A DNA stretch of 64,000 nt. Source: Branchiostoma belcheri. Lineage: Eukaryota > Chordata > Leptocardii > Amphioxiformes > Branchiostomatidae. Position numbers and translations under genes: made by a program. Under the pieces are notes generated by a model. The model had not been told where the DNA came from. It was given only the letters and a program-made list of their open reading frames with translations, and did not search any database. The DNA lies in NCBI RefSeq assembly GCF_001625305.1, contig NW_017802403.1, positions 238,994 through 302,993 of the forward strand, in the 5' to 3' direction. This document shows, one piece after another, positions 22,401 through 32,452 of this stretch (its first letter is position 1; every line of letters begins with the position of its first letter).

Positions 22401-25267
22401 CAAAATAAGCAGTACACAAGCTAGCAACAGTGCTGAACAGCAGACCTGGGGTACCGAGGAACAAAACCCCACATATCAGTCAGAGGTTCTCCCTGTTAGT
22501 TTTGTAAAGTAGAGGGTCTGCGATGTGGTGTATATTTTGATGCGGCAGCCATCCTGGTGTGGTAGCTTTATACCTGCGACCAGTCTTCAAACATAATAAC
22601 TATCCTCTGAAGAAAAAGACCAGCTAGGCGATAGACTTCCATGTATTGTATTATAGGACTATGGTATCCAGAATCGTGCATATCTACTACTGAATCTATG
22701 CCTGAATGGGTTAGGGTTAGGAGCAGACGCGGTTCTGGATGGTCTCGGCGTATCCAAGAACGTAGATTTGCCCCAGGCGCAGTTCTGGGCATCCAACACG
22801 ATTCTGGATACAACAGGACCATGTATTCCGGACATGTTCCGCCTGAAAGTCCCCCCGCTGTAGTAGTTTATAGGATCAGCCCGTGCCTACTGGGCGTGTA
22901 TAGACGGGACCACATGAAAGCGGTGGGTTCTGGCGCCCTCACAGGCGGTGTCACACCAAACAGGAAGGCAATGTTTACCGTATCAAGAGGGCATCAAAAC
23001 GTCCTGACCCCGCCTGGGGGACTTTCCTAATCAAAGTCAGAGACTATGAAACAAGATTTAACTGTTATTTCCAACACATGAAATTGGGCTCACCCAAAGT
23101 TTCGACTGTACAACTCCAGTCTTTGTCAAAGGAATGAATAAAAAAATCCACGGCTTCTGTGACGTCACGTTATGCAGATGACGCACGTGACTCGGTGAAC
23201 GGTGGATAATAGGATACAGAAAGTCTATTGCGCCCCCCGTCTGTAATGCCCCGACGTAGATGGCCTCTTTAATACCTCGTGCAAAGAAGTCTGGCTCCGT
23301 GTCCAAGATTTTTACTTTGTCCAATGAAACCGAATGTCCAGGCGATTCAGAGTGAGAAACCTTAGAAAGTATAACGCCACAATGATCAGTATTTATGAAA
23401 CTAGCATAAATACGTTTTCAACTTATATGATAGAAAGTCTTTTACTATTCAGGTCTTGCGTTTTTATGACTGCTTTTTTGGTGGCAAAAATATCAAAGTG
23501 GTGAGGAAACGTTTTCAACTATTTATGAATAAGCTTCATTTAAAAGATGGTTGAGATTCCTGTAAGGGTGCGCAAAAATGGTCAGTCCTCGAGAAATAGT
23601 CTTGAAGATAGCATTTAGGCAGTCGAGGTTTACCCAATCGTAGATATGATTAGTAAAAGGGCAACAAAGAATGGATATTATAAGAGTGGAATAAGGATAA
23701 GAATACAAACTTATAAAATATTACAAACCTATCTATAACGAAATATGATGAACGTGATAAGTATGCAAGAAACAGAAAATACAGTATGACAAAAAGTTCT
23801 TAAAGCGCTAGTCCAATCCCCAAACTCAATGCCAAAATGTCACATTCAACACACTGAAACCTAAGACTTAGAGCAAGATCAGAAAATTAAAGCGTTTAGT
23901 AGTAGTGATGAAATTTTTGGGTGATAGCCAAGATTTTAGAGTTTATGGAGGATACATAAGTGAGTTCTTGGCAGTCTATTTCTGTAAAACGTCGCATGTC
24001 TGAAGTTCACTAGAGGACTGTGCTGGTCCCCATTGCGTGACCGGGCGGGGGAGTTCTAAAGCCCGGCCCGAGCGCTCCGAGTTCCGCTAACGCCTTCTGA
24101 GCGCGCCCCGCGGGACGGTATCGGTGTACACCGGACATGTCAGACACGTGCCGCCGGACACATCTTACAACCAGCCCCATATTGTACCAATTCACACAAA
24201 GACATTAAGACTTCAGAGGCACCAACGCTCTAAAGTGTGATTAGTTTTTAAAGGCATCCAATGCAATCTCAGGGCGGCAAAACGAAAAAAAAATATTCTG
24301 GATAAGTAAATCTGTCTGATATTTACATTACATTACTGCCATTTCTTAGCACATTTTCGTCATCTTTACATACTTGAAGCGTTTTAAATAGCCCCAAAAC
24401 AAGAGACGTGAGCGTAGATACAGCCTAGTCTCCACCAGACGCCTTTGCAGGCTGAATAAATAGTAGAAATCGGCTAAGGGGATCGGGAACATCATTGGCC
24501 AGAAGAGTTGGCCGGCCATACAAGCTGGACTCCTGCAAAGGAGTCTGGTGGAGACTAGATACAGCCTAGAAATAGCTAGAATCCTATGATACAAACCAAG
24601 CAACAGTTTCCCATCGCATTTATTCTTCAATCAGTATGCTAGAGGATATGATTGATTCAACTCACTACATTTAAAGGAATGACCAGATCAGCAGAATTGA
24701 CTTTGAAAATAGTTTTGCCGTCCTGAAATTACACCGGGTCCCTTTAATCTCCCTTTGCTAAAACCATTTGTTGTTATTTGGTGAAAATGTCTAAATCTAA
24801 CTGATCTGTTGTATTCTGTCCAGGTCTGGTTTCAAAACGCCAGAGCGAAGTACCGCCGAAACCTCCTGCGTCAGCAGTCCGACTCACAGAGCAGCCAGAA
24901 CGCCCAGAAGGACCCGAGCATCACGGAACTACCAGCCAGCACCCCCGCCCTGGGAAACGTGGTATCGCCCACCTCGCGTTCTTCCAACAACAACAATGGC
25001 GGCCAGCCAAAACACGCGTCATCCAACATGCAGGACATGAGCCCCACAGCGCATGCGCCAGGCGTCAGCATGGAGTGCCACGTGTCTCTCGCCTCGAGTA
25101 TGACGTCATCAGATGGACACATGCAACCGCTCACTCATTTGGACATGGCGCATGCGCACTCGCCATCCTTGTCGACTCTATCGCCGCCAAACAGTGCAGG
25201 ACTTTCCACGCATGCGCAGTCATTCCTCCAGGAGATAGGCCGGGAGTTACCTCAGACTACTATGTGA
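19214..25267 (+). CDS. Lhx2/9: LIM-homeobox transcription factor, Lhx2/9 (apterous) group, C-terminal exons
   Basis: A nuclear DNA-binding regulator of neural, limb or gonad patterning in relatives. Two exons are visible: 19,214-19,431 and 24,824-25,267. The intron is phase 0 and falls between homeodomain residues 46 and 47 (TKRVLQ | VWFQNARAKYRR). The homeodomain carries MRTSFKHHQL, NHNPDAKDLKQLAQKTGLTK and WFQNARAK, diagnostic of Lhx2/9 rather than other LIM classes. An acidic linker (GDNDSDTSSHND) precedes it, like the DNDAD linker of vertebrate Lhx2/9. The 133-residue tail after it is rich in Ser, Asn, His and Pro and lacks the TTLTNLF end known from Lhx9. The two LIM zinc domains must lie on exons upstream and were not found in the 19 kb present. 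The acceptor of the first exon sits in a minisatellite. Confidence 0.93.
19800..20347 (-). pseudogene. Penelope-like element, GIY-YIG C-terminus and 3' end
   Basis: It lies on the minus strand inside the Lhx2/9 intron. The frame 20,347-20,054 reads SSAIFHHLQHNQGHSFKL, LDRETRWWERGVKEAIYERM and NPTLNREGGLRVDLSGTWD. This is the known Penelope endonuclease tail pattern (H-x-x-x-x-GH, R-x-x-KEAI, LN-R-x-GG). About 200 bases of 3' region follow, with TGTGTATATAAACCTGC and a hammerhead-like fold at the very end. The reverse transcriptase is absent, so it is a 5'-truncated dead copy. Confidence 0.75.
19843..19890 (-). ncRNA. Hammerhead-ribozyme-like core of Penelope element
   Basis: The minus strand reads CTGACGA, then AGCTAGT-GGAT-ACTAGCT (a perfect stem-loop II), then GAAA, then ACGTC..GACGT (stem III) and GTT. 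This is the order of the hammerhead core CUGANGA / stem II / GAAA / stem III / NUH. Hammerheads are known in Penelope-like elements. Stem I is not evident from adjacent bases, so activity is uncertain. Confidence 0.5.
20787..21124. mobile_element. DNA element with GCATGCCCGTWGCCAGG ends
   Basis: Inverted 17-bp ends GCATGCCCGTTGCCAGG and CCTGGCTACGGGCATGC enclose a G-run and a GCGCCGTAAGCGCGA palindrome. They also enclose GGGTCCGGGGGCATGCTCCC followed by CCCGGGAAATTTTGAAAA. That interior is, as I recall, common in many marine invertebrate genomes. No coding capacity. Confidence 0.6.
21125..21310 (+). repeat. Dispersed repeat (CACATACAGTACCATCTATA), copy 1
   Basis: Shares CACATACAGTACCATCTATA, TTTCTCGTGCAACACATCAC and ACCGCAGCGAAACGCAA with 38,165-38,310. 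Probably part of a retroelement 3' region. No gene. Confidence 0.55.
21580..21795 (+). mobile_element. LINE 3' tail, plus orientation
   Basis: It ends TTAGCCCGATAGGGCATGAA then TGTACAATGAAGGTTATTATTATTA. The inverted counterpart is at 44,812-44,950, with the shared AGTAGTTTTAGAGCTGTTTG block. Confidence 0.65.
21796..22660. other. Intron DNA of Lhx2/9, no feature seen
   Basis: No exon, repeat end or RNA gene that I can support. Confidence 0.4.
22661..22812. repeat. Dispersed ~155-bp inverted-end repeat, copy 2
   Basis: The ends are ATCCAGAATCGTG and CACGATTCTGGAT. The interior matches 18,452-18,612 (GGGTTAGGGTTAGG, CCAAGAACGTAGATTTGCCC). A small non-autonomous element in the Lhx2/9 intron. 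Confidence 0.6.
23060..23345 (-). pseudogene. Penelope-like element relic (GIY-YIG C-terminus)
   Basis: The minus frame reads VKILDTEPDFFARGIKEAIY, the Penelope R-G-x-KEAIY signature. It continues as GAIDFLYPIIHRSP and stops at about 23,060. Near its end, TTGACAA-GACTG..CAGTC-GAAAC resembles the hammerhead core seen at 19.84 kb, with a decayed first box. Confidence 0.65.
23346..24248. other. Intron DNA, no gene; GC-rich patch at 24,010-24,190
   Basis: Mostly AT-rich. The 24,010-24,190 patch is CpG-rich (AAAGCCCGGCCCGAGCGCTC) and might be regulatory. No exon with splice sites seen. Confidence 0.4.
24249..24747. mobile_element. MITE family A, copy 3, with nested insertion
   Basis: The left end is AAAGGCATCCAATGCAATCT then CAGGGCGGCAA. 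The right end TTGCCGTCCTGAAATTACAC then CGGGTCCCTTT is its inverse. It is interrupted by the foldback MITE at 24,426-24,557. It lies just before the terminal Lhx2/9 exon. Confidence 0.75.
24426..24557. mobile_element. Foldback MITE (TAGYCTC family) nested in MITE A, 9-bp target duplication
   Basis: The arms are TAGTCTCCACCAGAC..CCTTTGCAGG and CCTGCAAAGGAGTCTGGTGG..AGACTA. Perfect flanking repeat GATACAGCC occurs at 24,417-24,425 and 24,558-24,566. The core contains TAGTAGAAATCGGC, shared with the 11.7-kb copy (TAGTAGAAATTGGC). Confidence 0.85.
24824..25267 (+). CDS. Lhx2/9: Lhx2/9 terminal exon: homeodomain helix 3 and C-terminal tail
   Basis: Acceptor TATTCTGTCCAG ends at 24,823. The exon starts VWFQNARAKYRRNLLRQ, with the usual Gln50 and Asn51 of the recognition helix, and ends at TGA 25,265-25,267. 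The tail has an Asn run (SSNNNNGG) and repeated HAH/SP motifs. The GCATGCGC tetramer-like motif recurs five times in the coding DNA. Confidence 0.92.
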   Translation, partial: VWFQNARAKYRRNLLRQQSDSQSSQNAQKDPSITELPASTPALGNVVSPTSRSSNNNNGGQPKHASSNMQDMSPTAHAPGVSMECHVSLASSMTSSDGHMQPLTHLDMAHAHSPSLSTLSPPNSAGLSTHAQSFLQEIGRELPQTTM

Positions 25268-25427
25268 CTGGGCATGCGCAGCTCACAAGCAATACTAACG
25301 TTGCATTGAAGTGAACTATCAAAGAAGTGAACTGGAGCCGCCATGACAATGTTAGAAAGACGTTAGGTTAAGTAAGTAGTCATCCGAAAAATTACAAAAT
25401 AACGCCATTTCATACTACAACAACGGC

Positions 25428-25433
25428 AATAAA
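25428..25433 (+). terminator. Candidate polyadenylation signal of Lhx2/9
   Basis: AATAAA 161 bases after the stop codon on the same strand. It is the first canonical signal downstream. Confidence 0.5.
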
Positions 25434-25773
25434 GTCATCGATGTGCCAACTCTTCTTTGTTCCTCTACAACTCAATATTGCTTGTCATCTACCAGTTGTA
25501 AAAAGTAGACAGAAACGTTACTCAAATAACAAACAATCGGTCCAATAAACATGTCTGTAATGACATTGGTTGTGCTGGAAGCAATGGAATCTCTCAGAGT
25601 ATGTGCAGCCCAATGTTACAGGGGTTTGTACTCACGTGACTATGACGTAACTGTTGTCCGCCATGCTGGATGGTTACACCTGAAGGTTGTCTGGCAGATT
25701 TGAATTTCTTTTTGTTATTATATTGACATGATAATGACATAATACAACATACAAATTCATTTGTTCAACGAAC

Positions 25774-25812
25774 GAACGAACCAACCAACCAACCAACCAA
25801 CCAACCAACCAA
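25774..25812 (+). repeat. (CCAA)n short array
   Basis: ACGAACGAAC followed by about seven CCAA units, in DNA downstream of Lhx2/9. Confidence 0.8.
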
Positions 25813-26317
25813 ATAACCAACCAGCATGATGGTTGTGACGTCATATGCAAAGTCCCCTAAAAGCCACCTCACAGATTTAGAAACATTGCAAACACTTTTG
25901 GGCAAATAATTGATTATACACTACAATCCTTTACGACTGTATACTCGCACTTTGAACTGTGAAGTGGCTTATGCCCTGAACAATTTTGCCAAATGAAACA
26001 ATATTTGGAAGATATGCTATTTGTTTCGTTCATAAGTCCAGCGTTTGGGAACCAACCAACTGTAGATGGAGCTCTCCGTGTTGTTGTGTGACTACAGTAT
26101 ATATGAGGTTAGAGCTGATGTAAATATTCCTTCACAAATTTTATCATGTTGTATGGAACAACGAGACCGAACCAACAGGCAAGCATATCATGTTAACAGT
26201 CGAGAAACAGAAGACAAATCCACAGACTATTACAGTATGCCAGTACGACGAATATTATTCCGTCAAATATTACATGTATTACATGTATAGAAACTGCTTA
26301 TGTTTGCATGCCGCTCA

Positions 26318-26401
26318 CACGTGGCTGAAACACGTGGTTGTCACGTGCTACCGTCATCGGTGACGTTTGTTTGCAAGCAATTCACACGTGACTCTCACGT
26401 G
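26318..26401. promoter_or_regulatory. Cluster of five CACGTG E-boxes
   Basis: CACGTG occurs at 26,318, 26,331, 26,342, 26,385 and 26,396, within 84 bp. CACATG and CAGGTG follow within 30 bp, and GGTGACGTT occurs twice. CACGTG is the palindromic site for bHLH factors (USF, Myc/Max, MITF, HEY types). It lies about 1.05 kb past the Lhx2/9 stop codon. An enhancer role is inference. Confidence 0.5.
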
Positions 26402-27942
26402 CTAATCACATGTCACAATCACAGGTGACGTTATTGCACAGCGATTCCTAATGAGCAAGATGCAGATGTATGTAGTCTTTTTCCCGTGTATTTATTTTGT
26501 AAAGAGATAAAACAACGACATTTCACAAAATCAGTGTAAGCGTAAATGTTGCAACTTCCTTCTTGTCGTATTGTCATCAAATACATGGTCTTTTTGTATG
26601 GCTTAGCATATGATATTGAACTTAGCCGATGTCGAGAACCAATTTATGTCACTGTTGCTTATGATTATCTGGTTTTATGACTTAATGGAGATGTACAAAG
26701 TTTTTCTACTTTCATACTCTGTGTTATGGAGGTACATGAAGGAAAGACAGGCGCGCGCTTGTCCTGTTCTACTGAAAACGTGGACAATCTTAAACTTGCA
26801 GCCTGTGGAAATCATTAAACATGATGTGGAATATCAACTTTTCCTTCTTCTTTACTTGTGTTTGTTCACAGTACGATCGAGGAACGACGTCATACGTTCT
26901 TGTGATAGTCATGCATTTGTCGTGCAAACTTGTGATAGCCATGCATTTGTTGTGCAAAAATCTGCGTTCGTTCGTAAAAGGCTATACTCGAGTTATGTTT
27001 AAGGTATCGCTTGGTTCTGTCACGTGTCCGCTAGAAAATTTCAACGACATTAAGTTACGACAAATCACACCACTAGAAGTAAAGTATAGTCGTAATATTA
27101 TCCTAATTTCTTGCATTGATTTGTGTTGTTATCTAATCCCAATGTGACTCGGAGGCACCCAATTCCCTTACTTTCCAGAACGTCGTTAATTTTCAGCTAA
27201 CAAGAATTACTAGCTTGAATTCTCTAGAGATTTAACAGTGAAAAAATAAGGACCAAATCTCAGACCTTAAAAATTGTAAGGGCATTTTCTGTCAAGCGTA
27301 TTGTATGGTGTCACAAAGATATATGGGATTGGTGACGTAAAACAAGAAAGAAATTATCATAAAAGTTCACCTAATAGTATGTTGGTAGTTACAGTTAAAA
27401 CGTTTGTTTCAACACAAAGAATGGTTCTCAAAGAAAGACCTGAGTGACTGTTTGAAAGCTCCTATCTTTGTGTTGGAACAAACGTATTAACTTTAAACAA
27501 GAAAGAAATTGTTATACCCTCTCCCGCAATATTAGCTAGTAAGACACTGAATCGCCGTTGAAAAAGCTATTAATATTACTTGTTAACTGAAATTTGGATT
27601 TCAAGAAACCATTTGCCACGGACGTCTGTAACGGATAGTCTTGGCACAAAGGCCTCTGCCACCGGAAGTCTGGCTGAGTTTATGGTCTGAGCGTTTACAA
27701 TTGACATTATCGGAGTAAAGCCATGCCGACACGGGTACTTAACGTTTAACTCTTGATCTGCCATTCTTTGACCCAGAGGTCATCTCGGAGCTTAAGTCCA
27801 ATTTTCCCGGTTGATCCTGATAACACCACCGTTAACTTAATGACTTGTTTTCATGGCGGAGCCAGATTTGCGGACAAGCCCTCACTGAAGTGGCTTTGTG
27901 TGTGCACAGAATTCTGCCTGCATGGTGGACATACTAACTGTT
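26402..27942. other. No gene seen
   Basis: The frame at 26,610-27,002 is hydrophobic and low in complexity. It includes a ~30-bp tandem duplication (CTTGTGATAGYCATGCATTT near 26,902 and 26,932) and has no splice or family support, so it is not called. Confidence 0.4.
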
Positions 27943-28333
27943 AAAGGTATCCAATGCAATTTCAGGCTAGAGATGCAAAACAAGCAAAAATCTTGATAAG
28001 GTAATCTGTTTAATATCGATATACACTAACATACCGCCTTTTTTTATCATCCGAAAGTTTCATACTTGATACTTGGGGAAATAGCCCCAAATCAAGCCAC
28101 GTGTGGAGCCGGTCATTTTGTTTTAGACCTCCAATATAAATAGATAGAACCAGCCTACAATATAAAACAAGCAAGTTACATCAGTTACATAATATTTTTG
28201 CCACACTGATTTCAGTATGTTAGGGCAAGGGCATTCTACAAGAACGTTCTTAGTTATGGGATAGTATTGATACAACTTACTACATTAAGACAAAGTAAAT
28301 CCAGTTTCGCCCTGAAATTGCTTTGGATGCCTA
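27943..28333. mobile_element. MITE family A, copy 4
   Basis: The best-preserved termini are AAAGGTATCCAATGCAATTT then CAGG at the left and CCTGAAATTGCTTTGGATGC then CT at the right. The interior AATAGCCCCAAATCAAGCCA then CGTG matches the other copies. Confidence 0.75.
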
Positions 28334-29329
28334 GGACCCTGTCTCCTTCGTCGTAATATAGATTACGACACAAGACTAATAAATAAACAAAATAAACCAA
28401 TTGATTGATTGTACACAATACAATTGTCTTGAGACAGAGAACATTACTGTAGATCCCTGTAAACGCTTGGTTCTATCATCGACTCACCGAAAATTGCCCG
28501 CTAAAAATTCAAATAATTCGACGAAATTAACTGCTCCTTGGAGTAACGATAGAAAAAAAATTGGAGGTCTTCTACTTCCAAAGTCAAAATCAAAGATCTT
28601 TCCCGCACCTATATATGGTGCATAGGGCGGCGCCCATCCGATCCCCATCTCCGTTTCTCTTAGGCTAGGGCCACACAGTTGTGCAATCACTGCAGCAAGG
28701 AACTAGTCCGCAGGTAGCGGTGTGTATTTTACTCACATAGTGTTTCCCAACTGCCACGGCGGTCGGTTGCTAGGCTAAAGTCGCATTACTAGGGAGGTAT
28801 CGGGTTACAGAACGCGTTCGAACGTGGCCGCGCGGGAGTCCCAGCCCGGCCCGGGGGCAACGGGAAAAATTTGAAAATAAACAAAAGTAATTGGAGAGTA
28901 AATACTCGTCAAAATAAAATGTAATAAGTGATTTTGTTTACCTCAAATGTTATTCTTGCACTGCCTTTGCTCCACTTTTGTACATTTGCTTCCAAATGAG
29001 ATCAATTTCGGATTTCAAAAAGGGTTCACGAGAACCAAACAACTGATTTTAAGAGGCCCCGAAAATTAAAAATAAGGTTAGATTTTTGGATTTTTAGAAA
29101 TATTACAGTAAATTTAAACTTTCTGTCTTAGGATTTTTTATTTTTAACTAAAACTCGACTTACAGTCAAAAGAAGAGCTAAAAACGCAGTGTTTTAACTT
29201 TAAATACCGATAATTCATAATCGCGGCCATATTAAAAAAATCCCTAAGACAGAAATCTGTGGAAATCGTTGCTCTTCCAAACAAGACCTCAATGAAGTAA
29301 TTTGAACGATTTTTGGGAATGGTTAAAAT
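28334..29329. other. No gene; repeat fragments
   Basis: The 28,735-28,830 block (ACTGCCACGGCGGTCGGTTG, TATCGGGTTACAGAACGCG) is related to the inverted 47,970-48,070 region. Hence this is interspersed repeat DNA. Confidence 0.4.
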
Positions 29330-29730
29330 ACCATGTTTGCACGCGTGCTATGACACTTGGATATGGGGACCTGGATTTTATAACAGCGTCAACAAGAATT
29401 CTGACCTTCAAGGTCACCCACGATGACGGCAGTAGTTTCGTTACATGTTACATATCCACAATAAAATCACGGCATAGATGTAATGTTTTGAAAACGGTTA
29501 ATATTTGTGGAAAGGTGGATTTTTCCTGTTCCGTGGTTCCCAAGTAAAAAAGGGCTTGAAGTAGCCGGTTGTAGCGGCTTTACTGTAAATGACCGCGGGT
29601 AACCCCAGATCGAACGCCCGCTCTATTCGAATGACGTCATATCGAACAAGATTCGCGGGTTCGGGGGATTCGATCTCCATAGCAGCGGACTGGGACTTTT
29701 GGGCCCAAATCTGACCATCGTGTGCTGAGT
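29330..29730. repeat. Dispersed repeat (GGTGGATTTTTCC..GACCGCGGGT), copy 1
   Basis: Blocks TTTGTGGAAAGGTGGATTTT, GACCGCGGGTAACCCCAGAT then CGAACG, ATGACGTCATATCGAACA, and TTTTGGGCCCAAAT recur in the same order at 60,060-60,330. Part recurs inverted at 47,095-47,230. An interspersed element with unresolved ends. Confidence 0.55.
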
Positions 29731-30435
29731 GCTAATCTTTTACTGTACTGATCTATTTATCCAATGACTTGAGTCCATATACCTAACCACGGCATAGATA
29801 GAACCAACTCTTTATGGCATGGAATCGTGTACGATTTGGAGTAGCTACCGATTAGTGTGGCATTGGATTTTGTACAATACCATTTGAGTGCCCACCTACT
29901 ATTACTATATAGGGGCATGCTTAAGGACAGTATGGAAAACAATCTCAGGATCAAGTAAGAATTGCATTTGAAGATTAATATGGACACAAAGATGCATTTA
30001 ATAGCTTGAATGAAACAGACGTCGATTAACAACTAAATTTTGCCATCCGTTCCCCGGACGCCATTGTAATGTACACATGGACTATGCATTTCTGTAGGGT
30101 CTACAATTTCTATTCTATTCACTGAAAAGATGTTGGATTTTTCACCCGCTTGATAAGACTGAGAAACTTGCCCTGTAGATCCGTTTCGTGTTAATTAAAT
30201 TAAGCTAGCTATTTCTCTCTCACGCAAAGTAACAAGTCTGACAGATTAGGCGGGGTTGAGGATTACCGTACTAAACTCGCGTCATCTAAATCAAAACAGA
30301 CGCTAACCACTTATCCACGGATTCCTGGGAGCAGAAAATCCCAAATAGTCAAAACTTCCCGGAGTTCTATTCCTTTGTGAACTTGTCAGGAGACAAAGTT
30401 TATCGCTTCCCATCGCAGACAGGTCTAGCGCACAG
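29731..30435. other. No gene seen
   Basis: Non-coding, no supported feature. Confidence 0.4.
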
Positions 30436-30680
30436 ACGCCCCCGTAAATGGAGTGTTACGTTCCGATTTCTGTCAAGAGGGCGAGTGTATTTCCTTTTGT
30501 AGGGGTGGAGAGGGTGGGTTTCTTTCTTTTGCCTTTAGCAAACTAAACGCCTGATTCCATACACCCCCGCAAATGAAGTGTTACGTCCCGTTTTCTGTCA
30601 AGAGGACGGTTGTATTTCCACTTGTAGGGGTGGGAAGGTTGGTTTCTTTTGAGCGCATTTAGCAGACTAAATGGCTGGCG
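30436..30680 (+). repeat. Two-copy tandem duplication, 125-bp period
   Basis: Copy 1 (30,436-30,560) and copy 2 (30,561-30,680) share GTGTTACGTYCCGWTTTCTG, TCAAGAGG and TTGTAGGGGTGG. They are about 80% identical by eye. Not coding. Confidence 0.75.
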
Positions 30681-31899
30681 CCAGACAGATAGCCCCGAAA
30701 TCACAACCATGTGGGGACAAGGCACACAGCGAGCACACAGACGACTCGTGACGCCGCGGCCTGTCAGCTACCATAGGACCGCGCGGATAAAAACTTGTTA
30801 CAACCATTTACCGACCCCTTGATCAGTCAACAGGCGATTTACTCCGAGACACGAAGACTTTGACACATGAACCGCCGAGGAGTCCAGACTTTTACGATGT
30901 TTAACCTAAATACTCAGGGGTATTTCAAGTAACAGTGGTGGGTATACCGTCTCTATGGCGACCGACGGCACATCCCTCGACCAGGATTAGCTTTACGGAC
31001 CCCAGTCAAGTGTACCAGTGAACTTCAGTTAATAGTTTGATCCACAATATTAGCATATATAGTTGATATTCTTCCTGTGGTCCTACTTTTATACAACACA
31101 TGACAAACAGGAAATAAAGCATATAAAACATAGATGTACTGACAATTGGATTTTAATTAAAATCCTCTCTCACTTCTTAAGGTAATTGTAGATATGCACA
31201 TATGGAGCTTCTTTCTTAATGTCGAAATCGAAGCTTATCTTGTTTACAATTGAAGAGGATATTCCTCCCATTGTATTGCTGTATAATACACAGTCAATAT
31301 AACTTGTAGTCACAGTCCTTTGTGCGATAGGTACAAAATCTAATTCCACGCCATGCAGAAAATGACAAGCGACATTTCTTTTCTATCGGCAATGCCGTAC
31401 GTTTGTGTCCCATGGATATAGATTGTAACGCAGCATAGGATCGCCCCAAGGACAGTTAGTAAACGTTAGCAAACTTCTTAGCAGTCGTAGCAGTTATCTC
31501 TCCGCCCCCAAGGCGGCGCTCGTGAACAGATTGGAGAAACCATGTCAACAGAGCATGGTGGTGAGGGTGGGGTGACGAAGCCCATTGCATGGATCAAAAG
31601 CGGCCTCTATTTGTTAAAAACTGTACTGCAACAGACGTTTGATTGTTATGATCAGTGATTTAAGATCTTCGCTAGCACGTTCTATTATTTATAAAGTGGT
31701 AATTAACTGACCTGGCGGTGGGGACCACAAGCAGTTTAAGTATTACATAACCATTACAGATCTACTGTGTGTAAACGTAACAACTTTGCTGCACTACCGA
31801 TGGTGATCAATATACATTCATTTATCGAGCGTGGGGGAAAAGAAGAAAATACCTGTATTCATAACACATCAACGGTTGTCACTTTTTTTTGTTACTCCT
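30681..31899. other. No gene seen
   Basis: Non-coding, no supported feature. Confidence 0.4.
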
Positions 31900-32312
31900 G
31901 CACGTTTGATTTCTCTTATTATGTTTGATTTACCTTATTTACTTGTATTTATTTTGTGAGATCTTGGTTCATTATGTACAGATTTGCTTATTTGCATTTA
32001 CGAGCTGTTTTGAGTTCACTTATTTGTTTACCATTATTGTATATAGCCTACCTTTATTTATGTTCATATTTTGTTTGGATTCTGTTATCTGTACCTTTAA
32101 TTCTCTTTTGTTTATGTATAATTTATTGAATCGGTGTCGTATAAGCCCACACGGGCTGGGCGCGGGATAGCGCACGACACGGAAATAAAGTCTCATTCAT
32201 TCATTCATTCATTCATTCATTCATTCATTCATTCATTCATTCATTCATTCATTCATTCATTCATTCATTCATTCATTCATTCATTCATTCATTCATTCAT
32301 CCATATACACAC
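31900..32312 (+). mobile_element. LINE 3' end with (ATTC)n tail
   Basis: A T-rich 3' region ends GTATAAGCCCACACGGGCTG then GGCGCGGGATAGCGCACGAC then ACGGAAATAAAGTCTC. This runs directly into about 27 ATTC units (32,193-32,300). A short-unit array fixed to a polyadenylation-like motif is typical of CR1/L2-type LINE tails. Confidence 0.7.
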
Positions 32313-32452
32313 TTCTTGATCCATGCAATTAAAGCTGACTGCACCTCATAACGTGTCACTTGTTTCTCGGTGTTCTCTGGTCACGGAAGTAAACAAGGCA
32401 AGATCTTTTCCGTTGACGGCACTTTCTTTATTGTTTATTATCAAGATACATC

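Noticed and set aside
18497-22716. Telomere-like GTTAGGGTTAGG motifs
   Set aside because: Only two units each, inside copies of a dispersed ~155-bp repeat; not an interstitial telomere array.
26610-27002. 130-codon hydrophobic frame downstream of Lhx2/9
   Set aside because: Low complexity, spans a 30-bp tandem duplication, no family resemblance.
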